This document shows, piece by piece, positions 9,304 to 20,116 of a DNA stretch of 64,000 nucleotides. Position numbers and translations under genes: made by a program. How positions within the stretch are numbered: position 1 is the stretch's first letter; each line of letters starts with the position of its first letter. This DNA comes from Corythucha ciliata (taxonomy: Eukaryota; Arthropoda; Insecta; Hemiptera; Tingidae), in the NCBI GenBank assembly GCA_038030265.1, contig CM075943.1:2108001-2172000 (forward strand), in the 5' to 3' direction. A model generated the notes under the pieces. It was given only the letters and a program-made list of their open reading frames with translations. It did no database searches and had not been told where the DNA came from.

Positions 9304-12123
9304 TAACATAACATAACTTTATTTTTGCCAACACATTATAAAATGTATAACAACGTCATAAAAATACAAAAATTGGGGACGTAAAACATTAAATAGGCAC
9401 CTACTATAATGTTTTCGAAATCGAAAATCGAATACGGTGCTAAATCGAGAAGTTGTTCCTCCAGCTCCGTACGAAAATGCTTTGCTGGGAAAGACCTGAA
9501 TCAGCGGCTCGTGGACAGTATGTTTCGAGTGGTGGCAAGGCGAAGTCTGGGCACTACCAGGTTGTCGGCGCCTCGAGTCTGATAGCCATGACCCGATGAA
9601 ACGAGTGGGATTTCAAGTTGATTGTCATTGACAAAAGTTAGAAGCTCCAGGATAGTAGGTGCCAGGTACGGTAAGCACCCAGCGCCTCCCTCCTGGACGG
9701 GCACCACAGCAAATTCTGACGGCCATCTTTTGAAGGCGCAAAATACGACGGGCATGCGGCGAGTTTCCCCACAACGGGATACCATAGGATATTAGGGAAT
9801 GAAAGCAAGCAAAGTAAACTGTTTTGATGACTGCCTGCGTCACCGATTTCGAAAGCCGACGCAAAACGTAATTGTCTCGAGCTGAAGAGGAGGCGAGGCT
9901 ATTTACAAGAAGAAACCAGGAAACACGAGCGCCGAACCAAATACCGAGGATTTTTACCAGTGGACAAGCACTTTGTGAGGAACCTGAGAGCTGAAATAAA
10001 ATAAAACAGGTCTTGAGTTTTATCCAAGTTGATTACCAAACGGTTTGCCGAGCACCAGTCTTGGAGTTTACTAGTCGATAATTTGACCGAATCCTGCAAC
10101 ATGCCTAAGGACGGAGCAGAGCACAGAAGGGTGACGTCATCTGCATAGAGCCAGGCAAACGAATGCGGATCAAGGAAGAGGTTCGGAAGGTCGTTAATAA
10201 AGATTAGAAACAGGAGTGGTCCAATGATTGACCCCTGTTTCACTCCCAAATCAAGATTTGATTCCAGGGTGGAAACGAGGCCGTTGAAAAAGACACATTG
10301 CCTCCATCCCATAATCAACGATTTATGCCGCTGCATAGTCCAACCCGTAATGTGAAAGTTTGGAGGAGAGAATTTCAGGATCGAAAGAATCGAACGCTTT
10401 GGTCAAGTCAAACAGCCAAAGTGCAGTCACGTCCTGGCGCTCGAGACTCTTCAAGCATTCTTGAAGGATGGAAGTCGTGGCCTTGGTTGTGGATCTACCC
10501 GACCGGAAACCGAATTGAGATTCACTGAATAAATTGTTACTTTCGAAGTACTGGACTAGTTGCTTTGCGAGGAGGGCTTCGAAAACCTTGGTGAAAATTG
10601 GAATGACTGAAATGGCCCGATAATTAGAGTACTCCGCCGAGCCGTTTTTGTGAATCGGAACTACTCTTGAAATCTTGAGAACATCCGGAAAGGCGCCATC
10701 GCGAAGAAAGGAATTGAATAGGTGCGACAGAGGCTCAGCCACGATATCTGCGCAAGACAGCATCATTTCTCCTGTCAACCCATAAAAGTCATGGGAATGA
10801 ACCCTCTTCAAAGTCTTCATAGTTTCGAAAACTTCTTGCACAGTGACCTCCGTGAAACCGAATCCACACTTTACGGGCGGCATGAAGTCCTTAAAATGAA
10901 ACTGAGATTTTTTGAAATTTGTCAATGCAATCAGCTGCTGCCTTAATAAAAAACTTGTTGAATCCGTCGGCGGTGAGCTTCTCCCCTCCAGGGCAGACGC
11001 GAGGTGTGCCGAGGATTGGGTTTTTTATCTCAGATTGTACCACTTTCCAAGCTGATTTTGTCCTATTGGCTGAAGGCTCAATAAGATTGTCGTTGAAGCT
11101 GATCTTGGCGGCTTTCAAAGAGGATCGATACTCCTTCCTCGCTGAGACAAAGGACTCTCGAATCCGACCCTCGAGGGCATCTATTGCGCCTCCAGTTTTT
11201 GATGAACCTCAACTAAGAATGGTAGATCGGCTATTTTCCTGAAGTCCAACCTTCTATCTACCAGTCTCTATCGATTAAAATAACTCTCTGCTGATAGCTT
11301 GCATTGGAAATCTCTGCAAACTCTTGTTTTGAATCCAGAGCCGACCGCCGGCTTCTCCTTTTCGCCAGTTTATGAGCATTTTCGCCGAATTCCTCTCCGC
11401 TTTAACGAATTTTAACGCTCCTACTGTCATCCTCGGTGACTTCAACATCCACTTTGAGAATCTTGAGGACGGAGGGTGCTTGGATTTCCACGCGTTGATC
11501 AATAGCTTTGATTTTAGAGTAACGGTCTCCGTATGCACGAGGGTCAGTGCGACTGGAAAGAGTTCCATTTTGGACAACGTGATAACAAATATCCACAACA
11601 ACTGGCTCGCCGTAAAAAGGTGTGAACATACTTTTTCTGATCATTTCGCCCAAGAAATCGTGTTTCGCAGCCCGTAGCCTCAATTGCACGGTAGGACACC
11701 TCCCGGTCAAAGACGTCAGTCTCATGATCGGAATCTTCTGCATCTACGGTCTCTCCTGCAACAGCCTGGACTTTGGTTTCCCATTTACAGTCTGGTTTCC
11801 TCCAACGAAGCGGCTCAACTGTTTATCGATGTTTTTATTAGGATTAGCGACGCGGCTTGCCCTTGCACTTTAATTACAGCTAAACAGCAGTCTCGACATA
11901 AGTGGTTTACTTCAGATCTTGGAAGAATGCGAGACCACTATATGTCTCTTTTACACAGGTCACGTTTCGTTGCTGACCCTCCCTCTGGTAAATTTACAGC
12001 ATCATCCCTGAGCCAGTGTTCCATAAGACAAAATACAGATACGTCGGATCTTGCAAGAGTAAACCCTTCAAGTTCACGTAATTTGTTCGAAAGGCTTCGC
12101 ATGTTGGAATGAATTAAGGTCAA
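9304..12123 (-). pseudogene. Degraded LINE (CR1/jockey-like) with an inverted middle
   Basis: The minus strand starts with the endonuclease N-terminus (12123-11950, SNMRSLSNKLRELEGF). Plus-strand coding follows at 11340-11960, with endonuclease ILGDFNIHFENLEDGG, SDH and linker RHKWFTSDLGRMRDHY. Minus-strand linker and RT then run from 11225 to 9625: SNYRAISVIPIFTKVFEALL, QFGFRSGRSTT, FDLTKAFDSF, IGPLLFLIFINDLP and the catalytic WLYADDVTLL. Reversing 11240-11950 restores normal order, so a local inversion explains the layout. The 3' end near 9304 is a (GTTAT)n tail. Several frameshifts; no RNase H seen. Inactive. Confidence 0.8.
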
Positions 12124-12129
12124 GTTTGA

Positions 12130-12464
12130 GGTACACTGGCTTACGGTTTTATTTGATAGTCATTCATGCGAACTCAGTGGTGCATCGGCTGTCGGCTGCG
12201 AAGGCAACTTCAGAGGTGAAATGGACCAAGATTCCGCGAGGAGAGACACCCATGAGGCCATAAATTCGGATCGGAGACCTAAGACCTTCTCAAAAATCCT
12301 TCTCATCTACAATGATGCGGAAAGAAGAGTAGGAATCGTGTTTCGTATGCAGTTTGAAAATACCCGCTTCTTGACTCAAGGCAATGGTAGAGAGTACGTC
12401 CGCAAAATCGGTAGTGCTAGTTTCAGGATGCAGGCGAGAGAGATGAACAAACCCTTTTTACGGG
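12130..12464. other. Unassigned segment between LINEs
   Basis: An open frame at 12221-12484 (plus strand, 87 codons) begins MDQDSARRDTHEAINSD, but no domain is recognised. It may be the 5' region of the minus-strand LINE or chance. A run of 12 G (12462-12473) marks the junction to the next repeat. Confidence 0.3.
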
Positions 12465-12665
12465 GGGGGGGGGGCAGATTGTAGCTTGGAGGAAGTGCTG
12501 CAACCCGTTAACATTGTTCGGGAGCGCAGTGGAGCATTGCGGATTTTTGATGGTAGTGCAGGACGAAGCTCCTTTAATGGTAATGAGGGTGAATGCCAAA
12601 GCATCAAAAGATATCGCTCCGGCAGCTTGCTGGCGAACAGAGTTATAAGTTAATTAGGGATTATT
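12465..12665 (+). repeat. Dispersed repeat Q, copy 1
   Basis: About 200 bp (GCAGATTGTAGCTTGGAGGA, then ATATCGCTCCGGCAGC, ending at TTAATTAGGGATTA) nearly identical to 49063-49255. The second half is the terminal part of family P core (ATATCGCTCCGG). This copy ends 25 bp before the putative start of the next LINE. Confidence 0.75.
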
Positions 12666-12838
12666 AGTACGTTATTCGTACGTTTCGTACGTTATTAGTA
12701 CGTTACTCAGTCGCGTTCGAACTTTCGTCGAGTAAGTGTCTCCTCAACGAACGTTTTCAGCGATAATTCCTCCTTTTCAGGAAATTTCTAAGATAATTTT
12801 ATTTACTTTATTTTTATTTTTTTTTTTTTCCAGAATTT

Positions 12839-13480
12839 TTGAAATATTATTCAGTAAGTTTAAGAAATAGTATAATTATGGAAGTAGATGGGGAGTGCGT
12901 ATCGAGCAAAGTCCCTCCTGACAAGGCCCCACCTGACAAGAATCACACGGTGAATGAAAGTATCGAAAATACTGGCAATAATACCGGCAACAGATCTGCA
13001 CCACCACTCAGTTTTCAGTCGTCCGACCCAGGCCCATTCCAAGTACTTGTAGAAAGCATTTTGAATGAATCAGATCAAGATAAAAATGGTGTAGCTAGAC
13101 TACATCCTATGGCTGTGGGAAAGATAATTCACTCAAGTTTGATTGATGTGTCAAAAAACATTACGTTGATAAAGAGAGTTGGTCGTAACAGGATTAGTGT
13201 AGAGTTTAATAACGCAACCTCTGCAAATAAGGTTCTGGCTTCCGACTTGTTGAAAGGAAAAGGTTTTGCCACTCACATTCCTAGGCATTTGTTAATCAGA
13301 CGAGGGGTAATCAGGGGAGTTGATACTCAACTATCTGAAGAAGAAATTAAAAATGCGCTTAGTATGACTTTTTGCAATTATGAGGTGTTGGATATTAAAA
13401 GAATGAACAGAAGAATACATGACAATGAAACAAAAGAACAAAACAAAATAAGTTTATTCCCACTCAATCTATTCTTTTAA
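12839..13480 (+). pseudogene. LINE ORF1 (gag-like), N-terminal part
   Basis: 213 codons with an acidic, Pro/Asn-rich start (internal Met at 12878). A conserved gag core follows, with AVGKIIHSSLIDVSKNI, LIKRVGRNRISVEFNNATSA, FATHIPRHLLIRRGVIRGV and LDIKRMNRRI. This arrangement is known from ORF1 of I- and R1-group LINEs, where the protein binds LINE RNA. A one-base frame change near 13450 moves the true continuation (FIPTQSILL) out of frame. The reading is then cut at 13482 by the 6.6-kb TTAA insertion and resumes at 20117. The fragment therefore lacks its zinc knuckles locally. Confidence 0.75.
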
Positions 13481-13869
13481 GGGGGTGCTGAAGCGAAAAG
13501 AGAATTGGGAATTGACCGTGGCGCTGACTGCGGTGTACAGTGAAACGTTCGGTAATGTAGAACCGTGAAAGGCGCGTAGGAGTGAGAGGGAAGAGTTCTT
13601 GTTTTTTACATAGATATTCCCGCTCAGTAGAGAAAGAAGGGTGAAGGAGTTATATTTCCCTCCCCTCACAGTCCAAACGCCCAACTCATTGCCTTGCCTA
13701 CTGCTTGCTTGACTATTCTCTGTCATCGTTGTGTTTCTCCTTCTCATCTCAACGCATATTCGCTTGTTTTCGTCGTCTATTGAATAATTATTTCGCGTTC
13801 ATTTTTCCATTTTTCCCCAACCTGTGATATCAACGAATTGGTAATGGTAATACCTAACGGAAAATGAGT

Positions 13870-14885
13870 TTGGTTAATCTTTTTAGAAAAAAGAGTGGGT
13901 TTTCTATTCAAAAACGATTGTTTTTACCTGCAAAATTCAAGCAATTCTTGCGAAATTCAATATGCTCAGCATCATGAAAACCTCACCCGAAGTGGTCCAT
14001 TGAATGTAGCAGTGTAACTGACTGTGAAATTCTACCAGAGTAAAAAAAAAATATCGCTCCGGCAACTGGCTGTCGAATAAAGTGCATTTCACTTCTACGA
14101 AGTTCGACGTTTTCAGTTAATTTGCGATTATGCGACAAAAATTACCACCTGGTGTGACTATCTACTTTTACTTAACAATTTCTCCCAAGTAATCCCTAAT
14201 TTACTGAAATTTGTAGTAGTGAAATACACTTTGTTCGACAGCGACGACAGCCAGCTACCGGAGCGATATATTTTGATGCTTAGGTGAGCGTTCACATTCA
14301 GTTCCGCTTCAGATGAGGTTTCAATTATTTTTATCATGTTGAAATTCGCAAGGATTGCTTGAATTTACATATCAAAACAAGTGATTTTGAATAGAAAAAT
14401 CTCTCTTTTTTCTAAAAAATTGTCATTTCTGCCGAAAAATACTTATGAGTATTTTTGAAAAGGACACATTGAAGACGTTTTTCCGATCCATGGGAAGTCG
14501 ACAGGCACAGATTTAGTGTGGGCAAGTGGTGGTTCACATTTATTGCAAAATTTAAAAAAATCTCCATTTCGCACAAATTTTAGGAGCTGCCGAGGCCACA
14601 GAAATAGTTATTTTTTGACGAAAATAGATAGTCCTTACAGGAAAGAGGGTTCTCTTCCCGAATCCATTGTCAAAAGTTGCAGAATGTCAGCTGGGAAGCG
14701 AGTTACTCGCATTTAGTCAAGGAAAATGATGTTATCCTATAAATATGCTAGAAAAATCATATCTCTAAGGGTTTTGATTTTCGGACCATGGCTTATGGGG
14801 TGTTTTCGATCGCAAATGAGATCTACTTTTACCCAATTTTTTTTGTCACACTTATGCGCATCCTCCTGTATAAACCGGGTTTTAT
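13870..14885. mobile_element. Palindromic family P copy
   Basis: Centred near 14160, the arms read outward as inverted copies. The inner arms are ATATCGCTCCGGCAACTGGC (14050) and its inverse at 14272. Next come GAAGTGG..TGAATG and TTCAACATGATAAAAAT, then AGAAAAAAGAGTGGG versus its inverse near 14420. The right side continues to GTGTTTTCGATCGCAAATGA and TTTTTTGTCACACTTAT (14785-14860), which matches the outer arms of the copy at 34708-36476. The left outer part is missing. No coding capacity. Confidence 0.7.
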
Positions 14886-14999
14886 TAAACCCCAAGTGTC
14901 TGTACGCTGTATTGATAATGTATGAGTAGTGGTGGTCAAAAGTACACCCATTACTGAAGATAACTCCCAAAATCCTTCACCGAATCAACCTCCTGAAGA

Positions 15000-15200
15000 G
15001 TGTCAATTTTATAGCTGCGAATTATAGCGCTTTTTTTCCAATTATGGCCATATAAATCGTGGTTTTCTCAATTTTAGCCATGCATTTTTTTTTTGTTCAC
15101 TACTTCCATGTTATTATTTTGCCATCATTCTTATTTTCTTGGTTGGAGCTTTTTCCCTATTTCAGCCGCGAATGTATTAGCGCTTTTTCCAAATTTTTGC
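15000..15200. repeat. Short copy of degenerate array D
   Basis: Phrases such as ATAGCTGCGAATTATAGCGC, TTTTTTTCCAATTATGGCC and TTTCAGCCGCGAATGTATTA repeat with about 30-bp spacing. This is the same unit type as the long arrays at 23440-24700 and 25255-25870. Confidence 0.5.
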
Positions 15201-15638
15201 CGCGTACTTGCCCCAACCCAAGTAGAACACTGGTACAAAAAAGGCACATTAGAACGCCTTCTACATTTTGTCCGTCTATAGAAACTTGGGGTTAGCGTAT
15301 TTTCTCTAGCTGTTTTGTCGGTGAAGTTGCCTTCAGATATATCAAATTGGGTGTTTTTTTTTTTTTTTTTTTTTCAGATTAGTTTCAAAGGTGCTTTAAA
15401 TCTTAAAAAGCCATAGTTTGTTTTCAACTGCGTCGTCACGCTAGGCTACTGCCTTGGGGTTCCCTTCATTTCAAAGGAATGTTCGTAAATACAGGCATAT
15501 AAGAGGTCCAAAGGGGGGGGGGGGACTGGTAATGATCGCCGAAGTTGATCAATGCGACAGAATCAGCTTCACGAAATTGTTTCATTTTTCCAAGCTGGTA
15601 CATCAGTTTGACAGTCATCAATGAGTGTTATTATTAGT

Positions 15639-15753
15639 AGAAAAATGGTCGATCGTGGTTGATAGTCACTCACAGAAAGTGTTTTGGCGAAAAATGAGTT
15701 TCAGGGACCTCATTTTCTTGGAGTGACTATCCACCACGATCGACTATTTTTCT
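15639..15753. repeat. Hairpin-forming inverted repeat
   Basis: The left arm AGAAAAATGGTCGATCGTGG..TGATAGTCACT is mirrored by AGTGACTATCCACCACGATC..TTTTTCT, giving about 32-bp arms around a 50-bp loop. Structure fits a small MITE or hairpin. The surrounding 15200-15640 and 15760-16440 hold no recognised gene, only T and G homopolymers. Confidence 0.65.
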
Positions 15754-16449
15754 CTCTGACTCACTCCTTCAGTTACATTTGAGGCCTTACTTGGCGTACG
15801 TCTCGCACCCTAAGCTTTTGAAACTCGATTTAATGACGTTCGTTTTGATGGCGAAACCTGAAAGCCGGCTACACAAAAAGTGATATAACTCCTGCAGGGA
15901 CTTAACGGGACGGGAAATAAAAAGGCCCGTCCCGCGCGGGATTTCTCGCGTGTACCGCGGAGAAAAAAGTACCTGATCAATTTTCCTCCACAGATGTTTG
16001 GAAAGAGTCGTTTTCGGGTGGTATGACCGATGAGCATCCGAGGGGGGGAAGGGCACAATACAAATTCAAAAGTAGTTCGTTAGTTATCTTGAAAAACGAA
16101 AATATAAGAGAAATCTGGAATTTCAATTCAAGAAGCCCGACATTTTAACTTAAATTGAAGCTGATTAAAACTGCAACTTCGTCTGCCATAACTTCTTCGT
16201 AGGATCACTTTATTCTTTAGCCGTTTTTTTACGTTTGGATAGGGAGCCGCACACGGTCCACGGTGTCTACGTAATCGACAGCTTCCTGAATCCCAGCGAC
16301 GTTCTAAATCACTTTAAAGCTTTAACCACACAAAAATAGGAGGCATGTAATATATACTCTGGCTACTCCCTCCTCCTCCCACACTCGTTTACGATATGCG
16401 AGTGAAATAAACGTGGGTTTGATTTTTTTGGTTTTAGACAATCACAGAT

Positions 16450-16600
16450 CAAAATATCGCTGATCTTATTCTTTCCAAAAGCCAATTTCGCGGGAGCTGA
16501 CTCGTTGAGAAATGCTGTTTCACGGGTTTTGGTCATTCAAAAAAGTCTTTGCCCGGGTTGGCCTCTATATTTTGCAGATTTGACACTTATGTAACCCAAT
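16450..16600. repeat. Degenerate array C, short part
   Basis: Units with AATTTCGCGGG, GACTCGTTGAG and GGGTTTTGGTCATTCAAAAAAG match the longer array C at 18200-18920. The next element end (16617) follows directly. Confidence 0.5.
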
Positions 16601-16616
16601 TTGATGGCTATGGCTA

Positions 16617-16660
16617 CAATGGCGGATACAAGGGGGTGGGGGGATGCGGTAGCCGTAGGA
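16617..16660 (+). repeat. hAT-type terminus (CAATGGCGGATACAAGGGGG)
   Basis: CAATGGCGGATACAAGGGGG, then TGGGGGGATG, is almost the same as the left end of the 8-bp-TSD element at 23153 (CAGGGGCGGATACAGGGGGT). A candidate opposite end lies at 18960-18972 (TGGATCCGGCGCCGTG), but their flanking 8-mers were not shown to match. Confidence 0.45.
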
Positions 16661-16745
16661 CAGAAAAAAAGAACCTGGGAAACTCTATAAATTTGCTTGA
16701 GACCGTTAAAATAAACTCGAATCTGGGGGGTGATTCTGTAAAGGC

Positions 16746-16997
16746 CTAATTACACCAACCGAGTAGCTCGGCCGAGTGGCTAGGCCGAGTACTGGGCCGA
16801 GACCGGGCAGAGACAAAATCACATGTTATTCACTCGGCCGAGTACTGTCTGTGGTGATTACACATAGGTTTTACTCGGCCGAGTGCACTGTCTCGGCCGT
16901 GCACTCGGTACGTGTAATTCGGCCTTTTACACATGGGTTTTACTCGGCCGAGTGCACTGTCTCGGCCGAGCACTCGGTACGTGTAAATAGGCCTTAA
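16746..16997. mobile_element. MITE packed with CTCGGCCGAG palindromes
   Basis: The ends AAGGCCTAATTACAC and GTGTAAATAGGCCTT are inverted copies. The interior holds at least eight copies or close variants of the palindrome CTCGGCCGAGT. A roughly 70-bp unit (ACACATRGGTTTTACTCGGC ... CACTCGGTACGTGTAA) is duplicated in tandem at about 16861-16926 and 16928-16997, each ending in its own GGCCTT. The repeated palindromes could be protein-binding sites or the product of rolling duplication. Confidence 0.75.
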
Positions 16998-17647
16998 CTT
17001 GCAAAATTTACGTGTCGTAAAATGGAAGAAGGGCGAGGGGAGGTACCTCGTTGACATGGTTTTTACGATACCTAGTGAATTAAACTGCGGAATTTTCATG
17101 CGAGAATGTGTGTTCTCGAAGAAAAATTAATAAATTCTTAACAAATGAGTGGAAAAACCAAGGCAACGGGGTACATCCTCTCCCTCTCCTTCCCAGTTAC
17201 GACACGTAAATTTTGCAAGTTACAGAATCACCCCCCTGGAGTTTAAAACAATCTTTGAAGAAAAAAAAGCATTGTTGAACTCATTACCTATTGAGGTTTA
17301 ATAAATCAAATTCCATCCATTGAGACACAATTGGGCCCTGAAAATCTGTTTCAGCGGAGATTTTTTGGACAGTTGTTTTTGTAGCAGGAGAAATTGACAA
17401 CTTTTTCGGATTGAGAACAAACAGAAAATACCGCAGATTTGGCAGTAGAAACGTTAAATCACTGTGACTGTCGCTAGAATTCTGAAATCCTGTGACAACC
17501 TTTTCTGCTCAGTGTGCTTCAGCAAAAACCACCTTTCTTTGATTTACGTGAATAGAAGCATTTCTCTCGAAACCGAAGAAATTTTGCAGCGCTTTGCAAA
17601 AATCTCAACCAATTTGGAATTTGCGCTATCTTGATTTTTTGTGATTT

Positions 17648-17791
17648 AAGCCTTGTTCACACGATGCAATGTTTGAAGCTATATTGCATGCTAATTTTTT
17701 AAAAACATAATGTTCCTTGGTAGTGACCGGATGTTTTTGAAACCAGCATGCAATATAGCTTCAAACATTGCATCGTGTGAACAGGGTTTTT
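17648..17791. mobile_element. MITE with long inverted arms (GTTCACACGATGCAATG)
   Basis: About 144 bp. The left arm, from GCCTTGTTCACACGATGCAA through AGCTATATTGCATGC, is mirrored by the right arm, giving more than 45 bp of terminal inverted repeat flanked by TTAA-like bases. The GTTCACAC ends resemble the elements at 2359, 38107 and perhaps 61850. No coding capacity. Confidence 0.82.
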
Positions 17792-17827
17792 AATGGAATC
17801 CACCTCCTAATATCGGTTGTCCCTCTG

Positions 17828-18036
17828 TGAATGCTCCTCTCCCAACCTTCAGAACTAACTACAACAAATTACTTTGCAGTCTCCTTTAATCGTCGAATGC
17901 ATTTCGGGCACAACTGTGACCCCTCATCAGCAACAGAAACCTTCTACTGCAAGTAACACAACTCAGTTCGACGATTAAAGGAGACTGCGAAGTAATTGGT
18001 TGTAGTTAGTTCTGAAGGTTGGGAGAGGAGCAGGGT
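17828..18036. mobile_element. Palindromic element carrying a hammerhead motif
   Basis: The arms are about 65 bp: CTCCTCTCCCAACCTTCAGA through CTCCTTTAATCGTCGAA at the left, and its inverse TTCGACGATTAAAGGAG through GGTTGGGAGAGGAG at the right. The roughly 75-bp middle contains a complete hammerhead ribozyme core on the minus strand (17892-17934). Penelope-like elements are known to carry hammerhead motifs in their terminal repeats, and one such element lies at 31872-39316. This unit may therefore be a solo, inverted pair of such terminal repeats. Confidence 0.65.
17892..17934 (-). ncRNA. Hammerhead ribozyme motif (minimal, palindromic stem III)
   Basis: Minus strand: stem I strand GUUG, then CUGAUGA (C3-A9), stem II GGGGUCACAGUUGUGCCC, then GAAA (G12-A15.1), stem III made of the self-complementary AUGCAU, H17 = U, and stem I partner CGAC. 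All invariant core positions are present. Stem II has three G-C pairs, a two-base bulge and CAC/GUG. Stem III has no loop, so cleavage would be expected mainly as a dimer, as known for minimal type I hammerheads of retroelements. Expected cut is after the AUU. Activity is not shown. Confidence 0.68.
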
Positions 18037-18199
18037 TTTTAATCTCGCAGTGTTCATGAGAATCATAATAAAATTCGTTGCTGTGCTTTACGATAACATT
18101 TGTCATTCAATCGAGTTCCACCAATAACCCCCCCCCCCCCACAACATGGATTTCGTGTGAAAAACCGCGCCCTCCGTACAGGATGGCTGGATCCACCTA

Positions 18200-18920
18200 T
18201 GTATGGCTATTTCAATAGCTATTTTTATTATTATAGCTCTTCAAAAACGCAATGCGACTGGTTTAGGTCTTTCAAAAATAAAAATAAAATGTTTAAAGGT
18301 CAGAAAAACCAACTTCGCGGGGATTTGTCCTTATAAAAAGGCTAACTTCTCGAATTTCAAACGCTTAACATCAAAAGTTCCAGGGTGCCAGCTCATTTTG
18401 AAGAGCAATTTCATGGATCTTGGTCGCGTAAAAAACAAAATTTAGCGGGTTTGGTCATTTCAAAGCCAAACTATGTGGATTATTGAACTAAGAGAACCCA
18501 ATTTCGCGGATTTTAGCCACTCAAAAAACTTCATTCACAGGTTTTACTCCCTATAAAGCCAATTTTGCGGGGTCGACTAACACAAAAATTCAATCTCACG
18601 GGGTTGACTCATTCACAAAGACGTCTTGGTCAAAAACGTTTGGTCTAAAAGTGTTTTGGTTCTTCAAAAATTCTGCATAAAAAAAAAAACGTTTGCGTCT
18701 TTTGGTGTCAAAATTTCGCGCAAAATTCCACTGATTTGGCTAGTTCATGAACTAAATTTCGTCTTCGTTTCCCTTAAAAAAATAAATCTTTTGGTTCGTC
18801 TCTTTCAAAAATATAATTTGGATTGACTCCCTAAAAAAGAGCAACTTCACGGATATATCACATCACGCTTAATCATTTCCACAATGTTTGCTCAATTTAA
18901 AGAGCAATTTCGTGAGACTG
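18200..18920. repeat. Degenerate array C
   Basis: Loosely repeated units of about 40-55 bp with CAAAAA..CAATTTCGCGG, GGTTTTGGTC and ACTCCCTATAAA (for example near 18250, 18310, 18350, 18410, 18440, 18500, 18540, 18600, 18720, 18830). Framed by hAT-like terminal sequences near 18185 and 18960. No gene. From 18975 to 19830 only a possible hAT-type end (19392-19407, GGATCCGCCACTG) is recognised. Confidence 0.55.
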
Positions 18921-19837
18921 TCCGTTTGTAATAACCTCCTACTGGATATAAGATGCCTGGATCCGGCGCCGTGACTTGATTCAAAGGTGGACGTGTACTA
19001 TGTTGTGGGCTAGACCTACTTGACAATCGGACGTTAGATGTTCAGGACCGAAAAGGAGGGCAAAAAAAGAGGAAAATGTTGACCATTTCCGTGACATCTG
19101 AAAAATGAGCCCAAACGCACTAAAATGTAGGACATGTCTCGGAAAAGTGGACGTCTGGTCACCCTAAGGCCCTGGTGACTACTCTGTTGCGTGTCTGGCT
19201 GGAACTGCATGTATAGAAGTATTGCATAGAAACAGAGAACTGTCAAGTACGGTTCGGGAGATTCATGAATTACGTCTGTGCCATGTCAGACCAGTACTTT
19301 TGAGAAAATTACCCTGAAATTTGAGAAGATGACCATGACCACCCCTTTGGGAGGTGGTTTTGATGATTTTTTGCGCGAGTGACTGCGATTCCAAGGATCC
19401 GCCACTGTGTTAGGACCAACTAGATCCCAAATAAAGTCAACTAAAGTCAAATAAAGTCAATCCTAGGGCAAGGTATGGCCCAGACGGGCGTACGGACATT
19501 CCAGAAATCGAATCTAGACATCTTGAAACTTACAAGGATGAAGTCGAAGGAGGAAGTCGAATCTATTTCACTGAAGTGAAAAGATATTGAAGGGTACGGA
19601 CGAAGGGTAGGAAAAAAAACGTTGCGAGACCTTGAAAACCTCAAGACGATTCGAGCGGTCTGAGCAGTGGTGATGGGACGGCAAGGGGTAGGTTCGAAAC
19701 TTGAAGCAAAACCGTGTGGACAGAATGGCAGGGGGCAAGCAGGGGGTTCCTTCATTACCATTTCTAATCCACTGCGCGTCTTTGCGGATAATTCTTGAAC
19801 TATTTATTGAAAAATCGCCTAAATGAATTAATTAATC

Positions 19838-20093
19838 GGGCACCCGTTTTTCTCAGTCGTTTTTCAACTTTTTTTACTTTTCTTTTTTTGTTAATTCATT
19901 AAAAAATATGGACTATATGCATGCGTAACCGATTTTGGAAAAAGTGAAAATTACCAAAATTAGAAAAATAACTTTTTTAATAATTAACATAATTAAAATC
20001 GGTTACGCATGCATATAGTCCTTATTTTTTAATGAATTTACAAAAAAAAAGAAGTTAAAAAAGTTTAAAAACAACTGAGAAAAACGGGTGCCC
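19838..20093. mobile_element. AT-rich palindromic MITE
   Basis: GGGCACCCGTTTTTCTCAGT and its inverse bound a 256-bp unit. The inner arms contain ATGGACTATATGCATGCG and AACCGATTTT with the inverse copy at 19990-20030. Total arm length is about 110 bp with a short A/T-rich centre. It sits 23 bp from the right end of the 6.6-kb insertion. No coding capacity. Confidence 0.8.
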
Positions 20094-20116
20094 GTCTCAG
20101 AGGCCCGTGCAGCACC

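Larger units (their letters stand above)
13482..20116. mobile_element. 6.6-kb composite insertion at TTAA inside LINE ORF1
   Basis: The left junction reads TTTTAAGGGGGTGCTGAAG and the right junction TGCAGCACCCCCTTAAC, so the insertion is framed by TTAA with a short GGGGGTGCTG inverted terminus. ORF1 coding resumes immediately on the far side, showing the target. Target TTAA and G-rich ends suit the piggyBac/Kolobok type, and resemble the smaller elements at 35356-36143, 35458-35842 and 37950-38577. No transposase is encoded. The interior is a collection of palindromic elements, MITEs and degenerate arrays. It could be one large non-autonomous element or a nest of several. Confidence 0.6.

Noticed and set aside
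11372..12112. Plus-strand open frames as a separate gene
   Set aside because: They encode the missing endonuclease/linker part of the surrounding minus-strand LINE, so they are an inverted segment and not an independent gene.
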